A DNA stretch of 8,257 nt from Pseudomonadota bacterium. GTDB lineage: Bacteria; Myxococcota_A; Polyangia; Haliangiales; Haliangiaceae. This document shows, one piece after another, positions 1 to 6,897 of the stretch. Made by a program: the position numbers and the translations under genes. Below the pieces are notes generated by a model. That model saw only the letters and a list, made by a program, of their open reading frames with translations. It had not been told where the DNA came from and did no database searches. The stretch's first letter is position 1; each line of letters starts with the position of its first letter. The DNA is taken from NCBI GenBank assembly GCA_023386455.1, contig JAEWJO010000710.1, positions 1 through 8,257 of the forward strand. The letters run 5' to 3'.

Positions 1-957
1 CACCACGACCGCGCACACCGCGAGCAGCACGACGGCGGCGCCCATGTACATCTCGAACAGGCCGGCTCCGCGGCAGAACACGCCGCGCGCCTCCGCCGGC
101 AGCGGCAACGACAGCGCGAGCGCGAACGCGCGGCCCGGTGGTGCGAAGCGATCGCGCGACCCGAGCGCGACGAGCTCGCCGGCCGGCAGGATCGTGACGC
201 CGGCGACCAGCGCGGCGACGGCGATCGCGCAGCCCGCACAGGTCGCGAGCCGCACCCACTCCGTCCGCGTCCGACTCGGCAGCCACTGAACGAGCCGCCA
301 CAGCGCGTACGGCACGACGAGCAGCGCGCTGTAGAACAGACCCGGTGGCGAGCCCGCGGTCATGCACAGGAGCAGCGCACCGCCGACGCCGACGCCGCGC
401 CGCCAGCTCGGTCGTGCGAGCGCGTAGTCGACGGCGAGCCAGACGAGCGGCACCCAGACGATCGGCCACAGGATGTTCGACGCCTTGTGCGTCAGGAGCG
501 GCGCGCAGGCGACGAGGCCGAGCCCGCCGACCATCGCGGCGCGCACCGACAGCCCGCGCGAGCGCAGGAACAGGTGCATCATCGCGGCGGCCGCGACGTG
601 GTGAGCGAGCACCTTCACCTGGACGAGCCACCACGACGTCCCGAAGATCGCGCCCCACGTCGCGAACGGCCAGTTGAACGGGTAATACCGGTCGAACACC
701 GGGTCGCAGAAGATCGGGTACCCGCCCTTGTCGTACGGGTTCCACAGCGAGAACCGGCGCTCGGCGATCTCGCGCGAGAAGAAGTCGAGGTCGGGACCGT
801 GCGTGTCGATCGTGTCCCAGCCGAGCCCGGTCGCGATGCCGTGCTGGTGCCACAGATCGCGATAGATCCAGATCACCGCGAGCGTGTAGAGCACGGGCAC
901 CCACCACCACTCGCCGCGGCGAGCGAGGTGACCTCGCACGCGAGTGAGTAGGTCCAT
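1..957 (-). CDS. YfhO/GT-C-like polytopic membrane protein, C-terminus cut by window edge
   Basis: The frame stays open from an ATG at 957 to base 1, giving 319 residues with no stop, so the C-terminus lies outside the window. Hydrophobic segments are visible at about residues 20-36, 140-156, 162-180, 190-220, 236-258 and 300-319. The first extracytoplasmic loop has an acidic D56-L-D58, the usual place for the catalytic acid in GT-C glycosyltransferases. It is followed by LWNPYDKGGYPIF (71-83), like the WNP..G.P signature of YfhO-type proteins. GSPPGLFYSALL (202-213) and ILPAGELVALGSR (256-268) resemble two further YfhO-family motifs. The family is thought to transfer sugars from lipid carriers to cell-wall polymers or proteins at the membrane; the substrate here is unknown. 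The start lies 9 bp after the stop of the upstream anchor-D gene, so the two are probably cotranscribed. The membrane-protein call is firm; the exact family is a motif-level inference. Confidence 0.75.
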   Translation of the reverse strand, partial: MDLLTRVRGHLARRGEWWWVPVLYTLAVIWIYRDLWHQHGIATGLGWDTIDTHGPDLDFFSREIAERRFSLWNPYDKGGYPIFCDPVFDRYYPFNWPFATWGAIFGTSWWLVQVKVLAHHVAAAAMMHLFLRSRGLSVRAAMVGGLGLVACAPLLTHKASNILWPIVWVPLVWLAVDYALARPSWRRGVGVGGALLLCMTAGSPPGLFYSALLVVPYALWRLVQWLPSRTRTEWVRLATCAGCAIAVAALVAGVTILPAGELVALGSRDRFAPPGRAFALALSLPLPAEARGVFCRGAGLFEMYMGAAVVLLAVCAVVV

Positions 958-966
958 CCCCGGACT

Positions 967-2838
967 CTAGCGACGACGGCGGCGGAGCGCGAGCAGTGCG
1001 AGCGCGATCGGCCAGGCCCGCGCCGTGCCACCGCCGGTCGAGCACGCGTAGTACGTCTCGCGGTCCTTGTCGCCATCGCCCACCCCACCGTAGCCATCGC
1101 CGTCGAGGTCGGCCGACGTGGTGCCCTGCGAGTGCTCGACGACGAGCTGTGCGGTCTTGGTGCCGACGGAGTGCGGCGTCATGACGATCAGGAACGTCAT
1201 CGACTCCGCCGGCGCCAGCTCGCGCTCCGGGCTCGCCGGGCTCGCGATCGTGAAGTCGGCCGCGTCGACCCCGGCGATGCTCGCGCCCGTGACGCTCAGC
1301 ATCCCGGTGCCGCAGTTCGAGATCGTGACCTCGCGGCCGGTCGTCGTCATGTTGATCATCCCCGGGCCGAAGTGGACCTTGTCGGGGGTCGGGCTGATGC
1401 CGGCCGCGAGCACGGTCGCGGTGATCGGCACCTCGTGCGTCGGCGCGCCGGGCACGTTGCTGTTGATGACGAACTTGTCGTCGATCGTGGCCGCCGTCAG
1501 CGGCATCAGCGTCACGCGCGCGGTCAGCTCCGTACCGTGGTTGCCCTTGAGCCCGCCCGACTGGTTCGGCACGCTCAGCGACGGTGCGCTCGGCGGGCTC
1601 AGCGAGCTCACATCGACGTCGCCGCTGGCGTTCGCGAAGATCGCGACGTCGCGCATCAGCGGCGCGCCGGGGCAGACCGGACCGAACTCGACGCTCGCGG
1701 GGTTCGTGCCGATCGAGCCGATCTGCGCCTCGCCGCTGATTCCGACGTTCTGATCGCTTCCGTTGCCGGCGAACACGAGCGAGCCGAGCGGACCGGATGC
1801 ATGCGCCGTGTCCGCGGCGTAGCGCAGCGCGACCTGTGTGCTACCGCCGGGGCTCAGCGTCGTGCCGTTCGGTGGCGTGCCGACGAACGACACCTCCGCC
1901 GACGTCCCGGTCGTGAACCGGAAGTTCGTCAGCATCACCGGCGGGCTCGCCGAGCCGTTCGAGATCGTCACGACCTTGTCCGGCGGCGCAGCGCCGACGA
2001 GCGTGCTGTCGAACCGGACCACGCTCGGCTGGACCGTGAGCGTTGTCACGATGCCGCGACAGCTCAGGTTCACGGCGCCCGTCGGGCCCTGCACGGTCGT
2101 GAACGACAGCGTCCCGGCGGCATCGCCGACGAGCGTCGGCTGACAGGCGACCCTGTACGTCTCCTGCGAGCCGGCGTTCAGCGTGTGCGATCCCAGCGAC
2201 GCGCCCGTCTCGGTGTACTGACCGCTGATCGTGCCCTGGATCGTGAACGCCATCGAGCCGGTGTTCTTCACGACCACGGGCTGCTCGGTGCTCGTCGTGC
2301 CGACCGCGACATCCTGGAACTCGAGGCTCATCGGGGCTACTTCCATCTTGAACGGCGGGGTCGCACCGCTGCCCGTCAGCATGACGAGCTTCGAGGCCAG
2401 GTTGCTCCCCGAGCCGGTTCCCGTCGGCCGGTAGTCGATGCGCACGTTGCAGGACTGGGCGCCCGGTGCCGACGGCGCGAACCTCGTCGTGAACTGGAAC
2501 GTGCGCGGGATGCAGTTCGAGCCGGAGCCACTCGCCGACATCGTGTTGCAGTCGAAGTAGATCCGCGCCGGCAGCGACCCCACGGGCTGCACCGAGAAGT
2601 CGGGGCAGCTCGTCGCCATGTCGATGAACGTGACGGTGTCGTCGTCGCTTCCGCTCTGCGGGCTGATCGTGATCGCCGAGCTCGTGGACGACATGCCGAC
2701 CGGCAGCGTCCCGAAGTTGTACATCGTGACGTCGAGGACGACGACCTCCTCGGTCGAAGAGCCCAGGTTGGGATAGGCCGCGATGCAGGCCGCGATTCCA
2801 ACAACCCCCACCGCCAGGGAGCGACGAACGATGCGCAC
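967..2838 (-). CDS. Exported choice-of-anchor D (ASH/HYDIN-like Ig repeat) protein with MYXO-CTERM tail
   Basis: A 623-residue protein from the GTG at 2838. The N-terminus MRIVRRSLAVGVVGIAACIA is a clear signal peptide. The body consists of about five beta-sandwich repeats (roughly 30-157, 166-262, 268-370, 376-478, 481-573), each with the ASH/HYDIN pattern of 'P..l.Fg.v.vG......v.i.N.G' and a later 'l.G.G' type strand. An Asp/Gly-rich stretch (577-591, starting DLDGDGYGG) resembles a calcium-binding loop. The C-terminus has Cys599-STGGG, a hydrophobic run (606-618) and five Arg at the very end. This is the MYXO-CTERM sorting signal, in which myxosortase is known to cleave and the Cys anchors the protein at the cell surface. 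An upstream ATG at 2853 is possible, but the GTG gives the cleaner signal peptide and has a TACGAT box 6 nt before it. It is probably a structural or adhesive surface protein; the ligand cannot be told. Confidence 0.85.
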   Translation of the reverse strand: MRIVRRSLAVGVVGIAACIAAYPNLGSSTEEVVVLDVTMYNFGTLPVGMSSTSSAITISPQSGSDDDTVTFIDMATSCPDFSVQPVGSLPARIYFDCNTMSASGSGSNCIPRTFQFTTRFAPSAPGAQSCNVRIDYRPTGTGSGSNLASKLVMLTGSGATPPFKMEVAPMSLEFQDVAVGTTSTEQPVVVKNTGSMAFTIQGTISGQYTETGASLGSHTLNAGSQETYRVACQPTLVGDAAGTLSFTTVQGPTGAVNLSCRGIVTTLTVQPSVVRFDSTLVGAAPPDKVVTISNGSASPPVMLTNFRFTTGTSAEVSFVGTPPNGTTLSPGGSTQVALRYAADTAHASGPLGSLVFAGNGSDQNVGISGEAQIGSIGTNPASVEFGPVCPGAPLMRDVAIFANASGDVDVSSLSPPSAPSLSVPNQSGGLKGNHGTELTARVTLMPLTAATIDDKFVINSNVPGAPTHEVPITATVLAAGISPTPDKVHFGPGMINMTTTGREVTISNCGTGMLSVTGASIAGVDAADFTIASPASPERELAPAESMTFLIVMTPHSVGTKTAQLVVEHSQGTTSADLDGDGYGGVGDGDKDRETYYACSTGGGTARAWPIALALLALRRRRR

Positions 2839-2844
2839 GTCGAG

Positions 2845-2850
2845 ATCGTA
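2845..2850 (-). promoter_or_regulatory. -10-like box for the anchor-D gene
   Basis: On the minus strand TACGAT ends 6 nt before the GTG start at 2838, with no Shine-Dalgarno sequence between them. If used as a -10 element, transcription would start at or next to the start codon. No good -35 hexamer is visible about 17 bp upstream; that place is taken by an inverted repeat. Confidence 0.4.
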
Positions 2851-2853
2851 CAT

Positions 2854-2888
2854 CAGCCGCAGCGGGCGTGCGGCTGCACTCGGAGTGC
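2854..2888. promoter_or_regulatory. Two adjoining inverted repeats, possible operator
   Basis: CAGCCGCA (2854-2861) pairs perfectly with TGCGGCTG (2869-2876) across 7 nt. It is followed directly by the 13-bp palindrome GCACTC-G-GAGTGC (2876-2888). Together they cover the place where a -35 region for the minus-strand anchor-D promoter would be. A dimeric regulator could bind here; no known operator is recognised. Confidence 0.4.
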
Positions 2889-2971
2889 GATCAGGTGCAC
2901 ATGTCGTCCCTCGTCGAGGCGTGCGGATGTCATCGCACACCCACACGAATCGGCCGCCACCCGATTGCCAT

Positions 2972-2988
2972 CGCGATATGATTTCGCG
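2972..2988 (+). promoter_or_regulatory. -10-like box TATGAT inside a short inverted repeat, kinase promoter
   Basis: TATGAT (2977-2982) matches the sigma-70 -10 consensus at five of six positions and lies 9 nt before the kinase GTG at 2992. It is framed by CGCGA (2972-2976) and TCGCG (2984-2988), which are reverse complements, so the -10 box sits at the centre of a 17-bp dyad. No convincing -35 is seen. A start near 2990 would leave almost no leader. Confidence 0.45.
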
Positions 2989-2991
2989 CGA

Positions 2992-4512
2992 GTGGGAGGC
3001 AATGCCGTCGACCCGGCCAGGACGGAGGCGACTCGCCTCGGTTCGTACGAGATCGTCCGCAAGCTCGCGCGCGGCGGTATGGCCGAGCTCTTCCTCGCGC
3101 GCACCGTCGGACCCGAGGGCTTCGAGAAGCTCGTCGTCCTGAAGAAGATCCTGCCGAAGCACGCCGGCAATCCGAAGTTCGTGCGGCTATTCCTCGACGA
3201 GGCCAAGCTCGTCGCCACGCTCGATCATCCCGGCATCGCCCACGTCTACGACATGGGCAAGGTCGACGAGGACTACTTCTTCACGATGGAGTACGTGCAC
3301 GGCCAGGACGTGCGGACGACGCTGCGCCGGATCTCCCGCATGGATCGCAAGCTCCCGATCGACCACGCGGTGCAGATCGCCCGCGATGTCGCGGCGGCGC
3401 TGCACTACGCGCACGAGCGGCGGCGTCCCGACAACACGCTGCTCGACGTCGTGCATCGGGACGTCTCGCCGTCGAACATCCTGATCTCGTACGACGGCGC
3501 GGTGAAGCTCGTCGACTTCGGCGTCGCGAAGGCGGCGACGAGCACGGTGAAGACGCGCACCGGCGCGCTCAAGGGAAAGATCTCGTATATGTCGCCCGAG
3601 CAGGCGAAGGGCTCGCCGATCGATCGGCGCAGCGACATCTTCTCGCTCGGCATCGTCCTCTGGGAGATGGTGACGACCTCGCGCCTGTTCAGGAGCGAGA
3701 ACGACCTCGCGACGATCCAGATGATCATCAACTCGAAGGCGCAGCCGCCCTCGCAGGTGAACCCCGACGTCTCGCCGGAGCTCGACCGGATCGTGCTGAA
3801 GGCGCTCGCGAACAACCTCGACGATCGCTACCAGACCGCGGAGGAGCTCCAGCTCGAGCTCGAGGAGCTCGCGCGCGAGCAGAAGCTGAAGCAATCGCCC
3901 GTCGCGCTGCGCGGGTTCATGCACGACCTGTTCAGCGCCGAGATCGAGGCGTGGCACGAGGCGCAAGCGTCGGGTCACACGCTGATGGATCACGTGCTCG
4001 CCGCGACCGAGATGACGACGCCGGTCAGCGAGAGCGAGCTCGAGTACCTCGTCGACGACGAGGACTCCGACCTCGACGAGCTGGACTCCGAGGAGGCGAC
4101 CGCCGCGTCGGCGGGATTCACGACCGAGCAGATCGCGATGGCGCAGCAGCCGTCGGGCGAGATCCAGTGGCCGGCGGTGCCCCCATTGACGCCGGCCCCC
4201 GTGCAGGCATCGATCGTCGTGATGGATCAGACGGCGGCGCCGTTCCCGATCGCGCCGCCCGAGTGGCGACCCGGTGCGGAGCCGATCACCACGAGCCGCG
4301 CCGGGAACGAGCTGCGCACGAAGCGACTCCTGATCGGCGCATCCGTGACGTTCGCGATCGTCGTCATCGTCGTCGCCGCGATCGCCGGCGGCTCCAGGCG
4401 CACGGCCGCGAGCGTCGCGCCGGCCGAGCCCGAGACGCGCATCGAGATGAAGACCACGACGCCTGCCCCACCGACGGCAGAGGCCGGCTCGGGGTCGGCG
4501 CTCAGACCGTGA
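2992..4512 (+). CDS. Transmembrane Ser/Thr protein kinase (PknB-like)
   Basis: A 506-residue bacterial Hanks-type kinase. Visible elements are the Gly-rich loop LARGGMAELFLA (25-36), ATP-anchoring Lys in VVLK (K51), helix-C Glu70, catalytic loop HRDVSPSN (155-162, catalytic D157), DFG (175-177), SPE (201-203) and the D215 helix-F Asp in RRSDIFSLG. The kinase domain ends near 292. An acidic stretch follows (about 349-368), then a Pro-rich linker, one membrane helix (446-466) and a short Pro/Ala/Thr-rich tail of about 40 residues outside the membrane, with no recognisable sensor domain. The activation loop contains several Thr/Ser (183-190) suited to autophosphorylation. The frame is open far upstream, but GTG 2992 is the only sensible start near the domain, because no ATG or GTG occurs in frame between it and the Gly-rich loop. 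A TTG at 2965 is the other option. The gene ends overlapping fabH; its targets are unknown. Confidence 0.93.
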   Translation: MGGNAVDPARTEATRLGSYEIVRKLARGGMAELFLARTVGPEGFEKLVVLKKILPKHAGNPKFVRLFLDEAKLVATLDHPGIAHVYDMGKVDEDYFFTMEYVHGQDVRTTLRRISRMDRKLPIDHAVQIARDVAAALHYAHERRRPDNTLLDVVHRDVSPSNILISYDGAVKLVDFGVAKAATSTVKTRTGALKGKISYMSPEQAKGSPIDRRSDIFSLGIVLWEMVTTSRLFRSENDLATIQMIINSKAQPPSQVNPDVSPELDRIVLKALANNLDDRYQTAEELQLELEELAREQKLKQSPVALRGFMHDLFSAEIEAWHEAQASGHTLMDHVLAATEMTTPVSESELEYLVDDEDSDLDELDSEEATAASAGFTTEQIAMAQQPSGEIQWPAVPPLTPAPVQASIVVMDQTAAPFPIAPPEWRPGAEPITTSRAGNELRTKRLLIGASVTFAIVVIVVAAIAGGSRRTAASVAPAEPETRIEMKTTTPAPPTAEAGSGSALRP

Positions 4513-5557
4513 AGATCGCGGCGCCCCACGTGAAGCCGGAGCCGAACACGCTCGCCAGCACGCGGTCGCCACGCTTCACCTTGCCCTGCTGGCGCCAGTG
4601 GTCGATCGTCAGCGGCACCGTCGCCGCGGTCGTGTTGCCGTAGAACTCGATCGTGTTCAGCACCTTCTCGGGCGGAATCTTCGCGACCTCGACGACCTTC
4701 TCGTTGATGCGAAGGTTCGCCTGGTGCGGCACGAACCACTGGATGTCGTCCCACGACAGGCCGGTCTTCGCGAGCGCGGCCTGCGTCGACATCACCATGC
4801 CGCGCACCGCGTTCAGGAACACGCGCTTGCCGTCCATCTTCGGATACATGAGCTGGTTCTGCTCGCGATCCTTCGGGTCGTACGACAGGTACGGCAGCTT
4901 CTGGATCTCGAAGATCTTCAGGTAGAGGTCCATCGCGCCGGTGCCGTCGGCGTGCGCGGACGTGTAGACGATGCCGGTCTTCGGATCGTCGGACTCCTGC
5001 GGGCCGAGCACCATCGCGCCGGCGCCGTCGCCGAACAGCACCATGACGTCGCGGCCGCGCGTCGAGAAATCGAGCGAGTGGCTGTGCAGCTCCGCGCCGA
5101 TCAGCAGGATGCGCTTGTACATGCCGGTGCGCACGAACGCGTCGGCCATCTGCATGCCGTACACGAAGGCCGAGCACTGCTGGCGGATGTCGAAGCACGC
5201 GCAGGCGGTGCGATCGATGCCGAGCTTCTTCTGGACGAGCACCGCGGTGCCGGGGAAGTGGAAGTCGGGAGAGAGCGTGCCGAGGATGATGCAGTCGATA
5301 TCACTCGGCTGGATGCCGGCGTCGGCGATCGCCTTCTTCGCGGCCTCGGTCGCGAGGTCGCTCGTCGCGACGCTTCCGTCGTTCGGCACGTAGCGGCGCG
5401 CCTTGATCCCGGTGCGCTGCTGGATCCACGCGTCGTTCGTCTCCGTCTGGACCGTCTCCTGGCGGACGTGCTGGTCGTCGAGGTACGTGATCTCGTCGTT
5501 CGTGACGACGCGGTCCGGGACGTGACTGCCGAGCCCCAGGATCTTCGTGCGGATCAT
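4502..5557 (-). CDS. fabH: Beta-ketoacyl-ACP synthase III (FabH family)
   Basis: A 351-residue thiolase-fold condensing enzyme. In the FabH reaction an acyl-CoA primer is condensed with malonyl-ACP to start fatty-acid synthesis. The full catalytic triad is present: Cys128 in RQQCSAFVYG, His278 in VPHQANLRI and Asn308 in YGNTTAATVP. The FGDGAGAMVL and GSGFTWGAAIF motifs are also in place. It is longer than E. coli FabH (about 317 residues), with extra residues near 26-45 and around 215-240, so the primer may not be acetyl-CoA; some FabH homologues instead serve secondary lipid or polyketide synthesis. I chose ATG 5557 because MIRTKILGLGSHVP aligns with the start of E. coli FabH; an ATG 12 bp upstream (5569) would add MSAS. 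No other fatty-acid genes are adjacent. Its 3' end overlaps the convergent kinase by 11 bp. The family is certain, the physiological substrate is not. Confidence 0.93.
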   Translation of the reverse strand: MIRTKILGLGSHVPDRVVTNDEITYLDDQHVRQETVQTETNDAWIQQRTGIKARRYVPNDGSVATSDLATEAAKKAIADAGIQPSDIDCIILGTLSPDFHFPGTAVLVQKKLGIDRTACACFDIRQQCSAFVYGMQMADAFVRTGMYKRILLIGAELHSHSLDFSTRGRDVMVLFGDGAGAMVLGPQESDDPKTGIVYTSAHADGTGAMDLYLKIFEIQKLPYLSYDPKDREQNQLMYPKMDGKRVFLNAVRGMVMSTQAALAKTGLSWDDIQWFVPHQANLRINEKVVEVAKIPPEKVLNTIEFYGNTTAATVPLTIDHWRQQGKVKRGDRVLASVFGSGFTWGAAIFTV

Positions 5558-5631
5558 AGAAGCGGACATAGCACACAGTCGTGCAATAGTTCCGTCACGC
5601 GGCTGCTCGTCGACGCGCTATGATCGAGACG
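5558..5631. promoter_or_regulatory. Compact divergent promoter region between fabH and the zinc-ribbon gene
   Basis: This short spacer must drive both genes. For fabH, the minus strand reads TGC-TATGTC (an extended -10-like element, TATGTC at 5565-5570) followed by 7 nt and the ATG at 5557. For the plus-strand gene, TATGAT (5619-5624) lies 7 nt before the ATG at 5632. GATCATAG (5552-5559) and CTATGATC (5618-5625) form a perfect 8-bp inverted repeat, one arm at each gene start. No Shine-Dalgarno sequence is seen on either side. Confidence 0.4.
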
Positions 5632-6351
5632 ATGACGATGCAGGCCGGAATGCTGACGTGTCCGCACTGCGGCGCCGGCGCGAAGTCGGCGGATCATCAC
5701 TGCTCGCACTGCAACACCGAGCTGATGATGAAGGCGTGCCCGCGCTGCCTCGCGCGGTCGTTCTCGGGCCACAAGCACTGCCCTGGCTGCGGCGCCGAGC
5801 TCGACCTCGTCGCGCGCACGCAGGGCAAGGATCTGCCCTGCCCTCGCTGCACGACGCCCCTGCATGCGCGCGTCGTCGGCGACATCGTGATCGACGAGTG
5901 CGCCAGCTGCATGGGCCTGTTCCTCGATCACGTCGCGATCCAGCGCGTGCTCGCCGATCGCCAGCAGGCGCGCGCCGATGCCCTGCTCGGCGCGTTGCCA
6001 AGCCAGGTCGGCGCCCAGCTCGTGAAGCCCGGCCAGAAGATGTACGTGAAGTGCCCGGTCTGCGGCACGCTGATGAACCGCAAGCTGTTCGCGGTCGGTG
6101 CCGGCGTCATCCTCGACGTCTGCAAGGGCCACGGCACGTTCTTCGATACGGGCGAGCTCCCGCGCGTCATCGAGTTCGTCATGCAGGGCGGCCTCGAGAA
6201 GGCCGAGAAGAAGGAGATCGAGCGCAAGCGCGCGCAGCTCGCGGCCGAGCGTGCGAGCGTGACCGCGGCGATGGCGCCGATGATGAGCCACATCCGGACC
6301 GACGACCGGGGATCCGCGCTCGTCGACATCCTGGCCGCCCTGTTCAGCTGA
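5620..6351 (+). CDS. Multi-zinc-ribbon protein with zf-TFIIB-type domains
   Basis: A 243-residue soluble protein with 15 Cys arranged in knuckles. CxxC pairs at C14/C17, C28/C31, C40/C43 and C54/C57 form a double zinc ribbon. C74/C77 with C94/C97 then form a TFIIB-type ribbon, ending in GLFLD. A second TFIIB-type module has C145/C148 with C168-x-x-H171, followed by GTFFDTGEL; here the last ligand is His and one residue is missing from the loop. A charged helix (192-212, rich in Lys, Glu and Arg) and a hydrophobic end follow. Such proteins are usually annotated only as zf-TFIIB or zinc-ribbon proteins; nucleic-acid or protein binding is likely, no enzyme activity is evident. Start choice is open between ATG 5620 (MIETMTM) and ATG 5632, the latter fitting the -10-like TATGAT; ATG 5650 is also possible. 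It is divergent from fabH. Confidence 0.85.
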   Translation: MIETMTMQAGMLTCPHCGAGAKSADHHCSHCNTELMMKACPRCLARSFSGHKHCPGCGAELDLVARTQGKDLPCPRCTTPLHARVVGDIVIDECASCMGLFLDHVAIQRVLADRQQARADALLGALPSQVGAQLVKPGQKMYVKCPVCGTLMNRKLFAVGAGVILDVCKGHGTFFDTGELPRVIEFVMQGGLEKAEKKEIERKRAQLAAERASVTAAMAPMMSHIRTDDRGSALVDILAALFS

Positions 6352-6411
6352 TTACTCCCGGCTATCACAGACATCAGCTTCTGAGAGCTTTCCCGATGAC
6401 CGGGCCGTGAC

Positions 6412-6417
6412 TATGGT
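6412..6417 (+). promoter_or_regulatory. -10-like box for dps
   Basis: TATGGT ends 6 nt before the dps ATG, with no ribosome-binding sequence between. A weak -35 candidate, TTTCCC (6389-6394), is spaced 17 bp upstream. The gap after the zinc-ribbon stop is only 72 bp and holds no clear terminator, so read-through from that gene is also possible. Confidence 0.4.
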
Positions 6418-6423
6418 CTGGGC

Positions 6424-6897
6424 ATGTACAAGACGCCAAGCCAGCTCCCCGAAGCCGCCCGCACCTCGCTGGTCCAGACCCTGAACGACCGGCTCGCCGA
6501 CGGGCTCGACCTCCACTCCGCCATCAAGGTGGCCCACTGGAACGTCCGCGGTCCCCAGTTCCCGGCGCTCCACCCGCTGTTCGAGCAGTTCGCGAACCAG
6601 CTCGCGGTCCACAACGACGCGATCGCCGAGCGCGCGGTCACGCTCGGCGGCCTCGCGCGCGGCACGACTCGCCACGTCGCGAAGACCTCGAAGATCGCGG
6701 ACTATCCGAACGACGTCACGCGCGACCTCGAGCACGTGAAGCTGCTCGCGGAGCGCATCGACGCGTACCTCGCGGGCGTTCGCGAGTCGCGCGCGGTCGG
6801 CGAGAAGCTCGGTGATACCGACACCGTCGATCTGCTGACGGCAGTCGTCACCGAGTTCGAGAAGAACGCGTGGTTCTTGCGCGCGACGCTATCGTAG
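6424..6897 (+). CDS. dps: Dps-family ferritin-like protein (DNA protection / iron storage)
   Basis: A 157-residue four-helix-bundle protein of normal Dps length. The ferroxidase-centre pattern is visible: His38 in AHWNVRGPQF, His50, Glu54, Asp65 and Glu69 in NDAIAERAVTLGG. The E. coli Dps counterparts are H51, H63, D67, D78 and E82, so this protein has Glu where E. coli has Asp67, a conservative change. TADI-like DTVDLLTAVV and the C-terminal WFLRATL also match. Dps proteins form 12-mers that oxidise Fe(II) with peroxide and store iron, protecting DNA during stress or stationary phase. The N-terminal tail before helix A is short and has only one Lys, so DNA binding through a Lys-rich tail, as in E. 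coli, is not supported. The 3' end overlaps the convergent lipoprotein gene by 9 bp. Confidence 0.95.
   Translation: MYKTPSQLPEAARTSLVQTLNDRLADGLDLHSAIKVAHWNVRGPQFPALHPLFEQFANQLAVHNDAIAERAVTLGGLARGTTRHVAKTSKIADYPNDVTRDLEHVKLLAERIDAYLAGVRESRAVGEKLGDTDTVDLLTAVVTEFEKNAWFLRATLS

Noticed and set aside
1132..2991. A plus-strand frame continuous with the kinase, open from 1132, suggesting a kinase of more than 1100 residues.
   Set aside because: The upstream part is antisense to the anchor-D gene and translates to a low-complexity Arg/Ala/Asp-rich string without domains. Open antisense frames are common in GC-rich genes. The minus strand here has a signal peptide, repeats and a sorting tail.
3187..4572. 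Long minus-strand frame (461 codons) opposite the kinase.
   Set aside because: Its product is Arg/Leu/Val-rich with no recognisable motif, while the plus strand has every kinase motif. It is a shadow frame.
4598..5623. Long plus-strand frame opposite fabH.
   Set aside because: Composition is Arg/Val/Asp-biased with no domain signal; FabH on the minus strand has a complete catalytic triad.
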